Source of the DNA: CAVPLM01 sp964497095 | GTDB taxonomy: Bacteria > Actinomycetota > Thermoleophilia > RBG-16-64-13 | Assembly (NCBI GenBank): GCA_964497095.1 | Contig: CAZCCL010000163.1 | Location: forward strand, 1 to 5,129 | Reading direction: 5' to 3' | Length of the DNA stretch: 5,129 bases | Shown here: positions 5,059 to 5,129 of the stretch, piece by piece | Layout: each line of letters starts with the position of its first letter | Position numbering within the stretch: the first letter of the stretch is position 1 | Notes under the pieces: model-generated | Database searches by the model: none | Told to the model about the DNA's origin: nothing | What the model saw: the letters and a program-made list of their open reading frames with translations, nothing else | Position numbers and translations under genes: made by a program

Positions 5059-5129
5059 ATCGGGATACCCGGACCCCCGACCACAACCCGCGGCGCCCCC
5101 CCCGCCGCCCCCGGCGTATACACCGCGTG

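Noticed and set aside
5072..5129. C-rich window end as a repeat or regulatory element
   Set aside because: It is only a GC-rich, C-run sequence cut by the window edge. No repeat unit, gene start or stable feature can be supported.

Overview
This is a GC-rich bacterial chromosomal window of housekeeping and small accessory genes. No tRNA, rRNA, CRISPR array or intact mobile element was seen. The GroEL/GroES sequences, a CIRCE-type heat-shock operator, Shine-Dalgarno sites of the GGAGG type, TTG/GTG starts and a bacterial RRM protein point to a high-GC lineage such as a deep-branching Actinomycetota or Chloroflexota. The phylum call is an inference from sequence feel, not from a search.

Left part (1-900, minus strand): a groES-groEL operon read leftwards. 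groEL runs off the window after 135 codons. A 9-9-9 inverted repeat with a single mismatch (834-860) lies just downstream of a candidate sigma-A promoter and ahead of groES. This implies HrcA-type repression. Just beyond the promoter, on the plus strand, about 34 codons resemble the extreme C-terminus of a phage-type tyrosine recombinase. The catalytic Tyr position is Cys, so it is probably an integrase fossil.

Middle part (1145-2936, plus strand): a 36-residue single-pass membrane peptide, a 173-residue tandem PRC-barrel protein 19 nt downstream, and then rsgA, the circularly permuted ribosome-assembly GTPase. rsgA starts at TTG, and a 13-codon upstream ORF overlaps that start. The spacing is compatible with one transcript.

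Right part (3017-5129): a minus-strand HEAT-repeat protein converges on rsgA. A stretch of about 470 bp without a convincing gene (3560-4029) follows. Next comes a minus-strand GH130 glycoside phosphorylase/hydrolase gene that keeps only its C-terminal half; an in-frame stop lies just upstream and no N-terminal half is present. On the plus strand, diverging from that fragment, is an RNA-binding RRM protein with a Gly-rich tail. It has a candidate extended -10 promoter, a leader of about 115 nt and a strong GC hairpin after its stop.

No clearly new multi-gene system is visible. The most unusual items are the two gene fossils (integrase tail, headless GH130), the membrane-peptide/PRC pair and the small ORF over the rsgA start.
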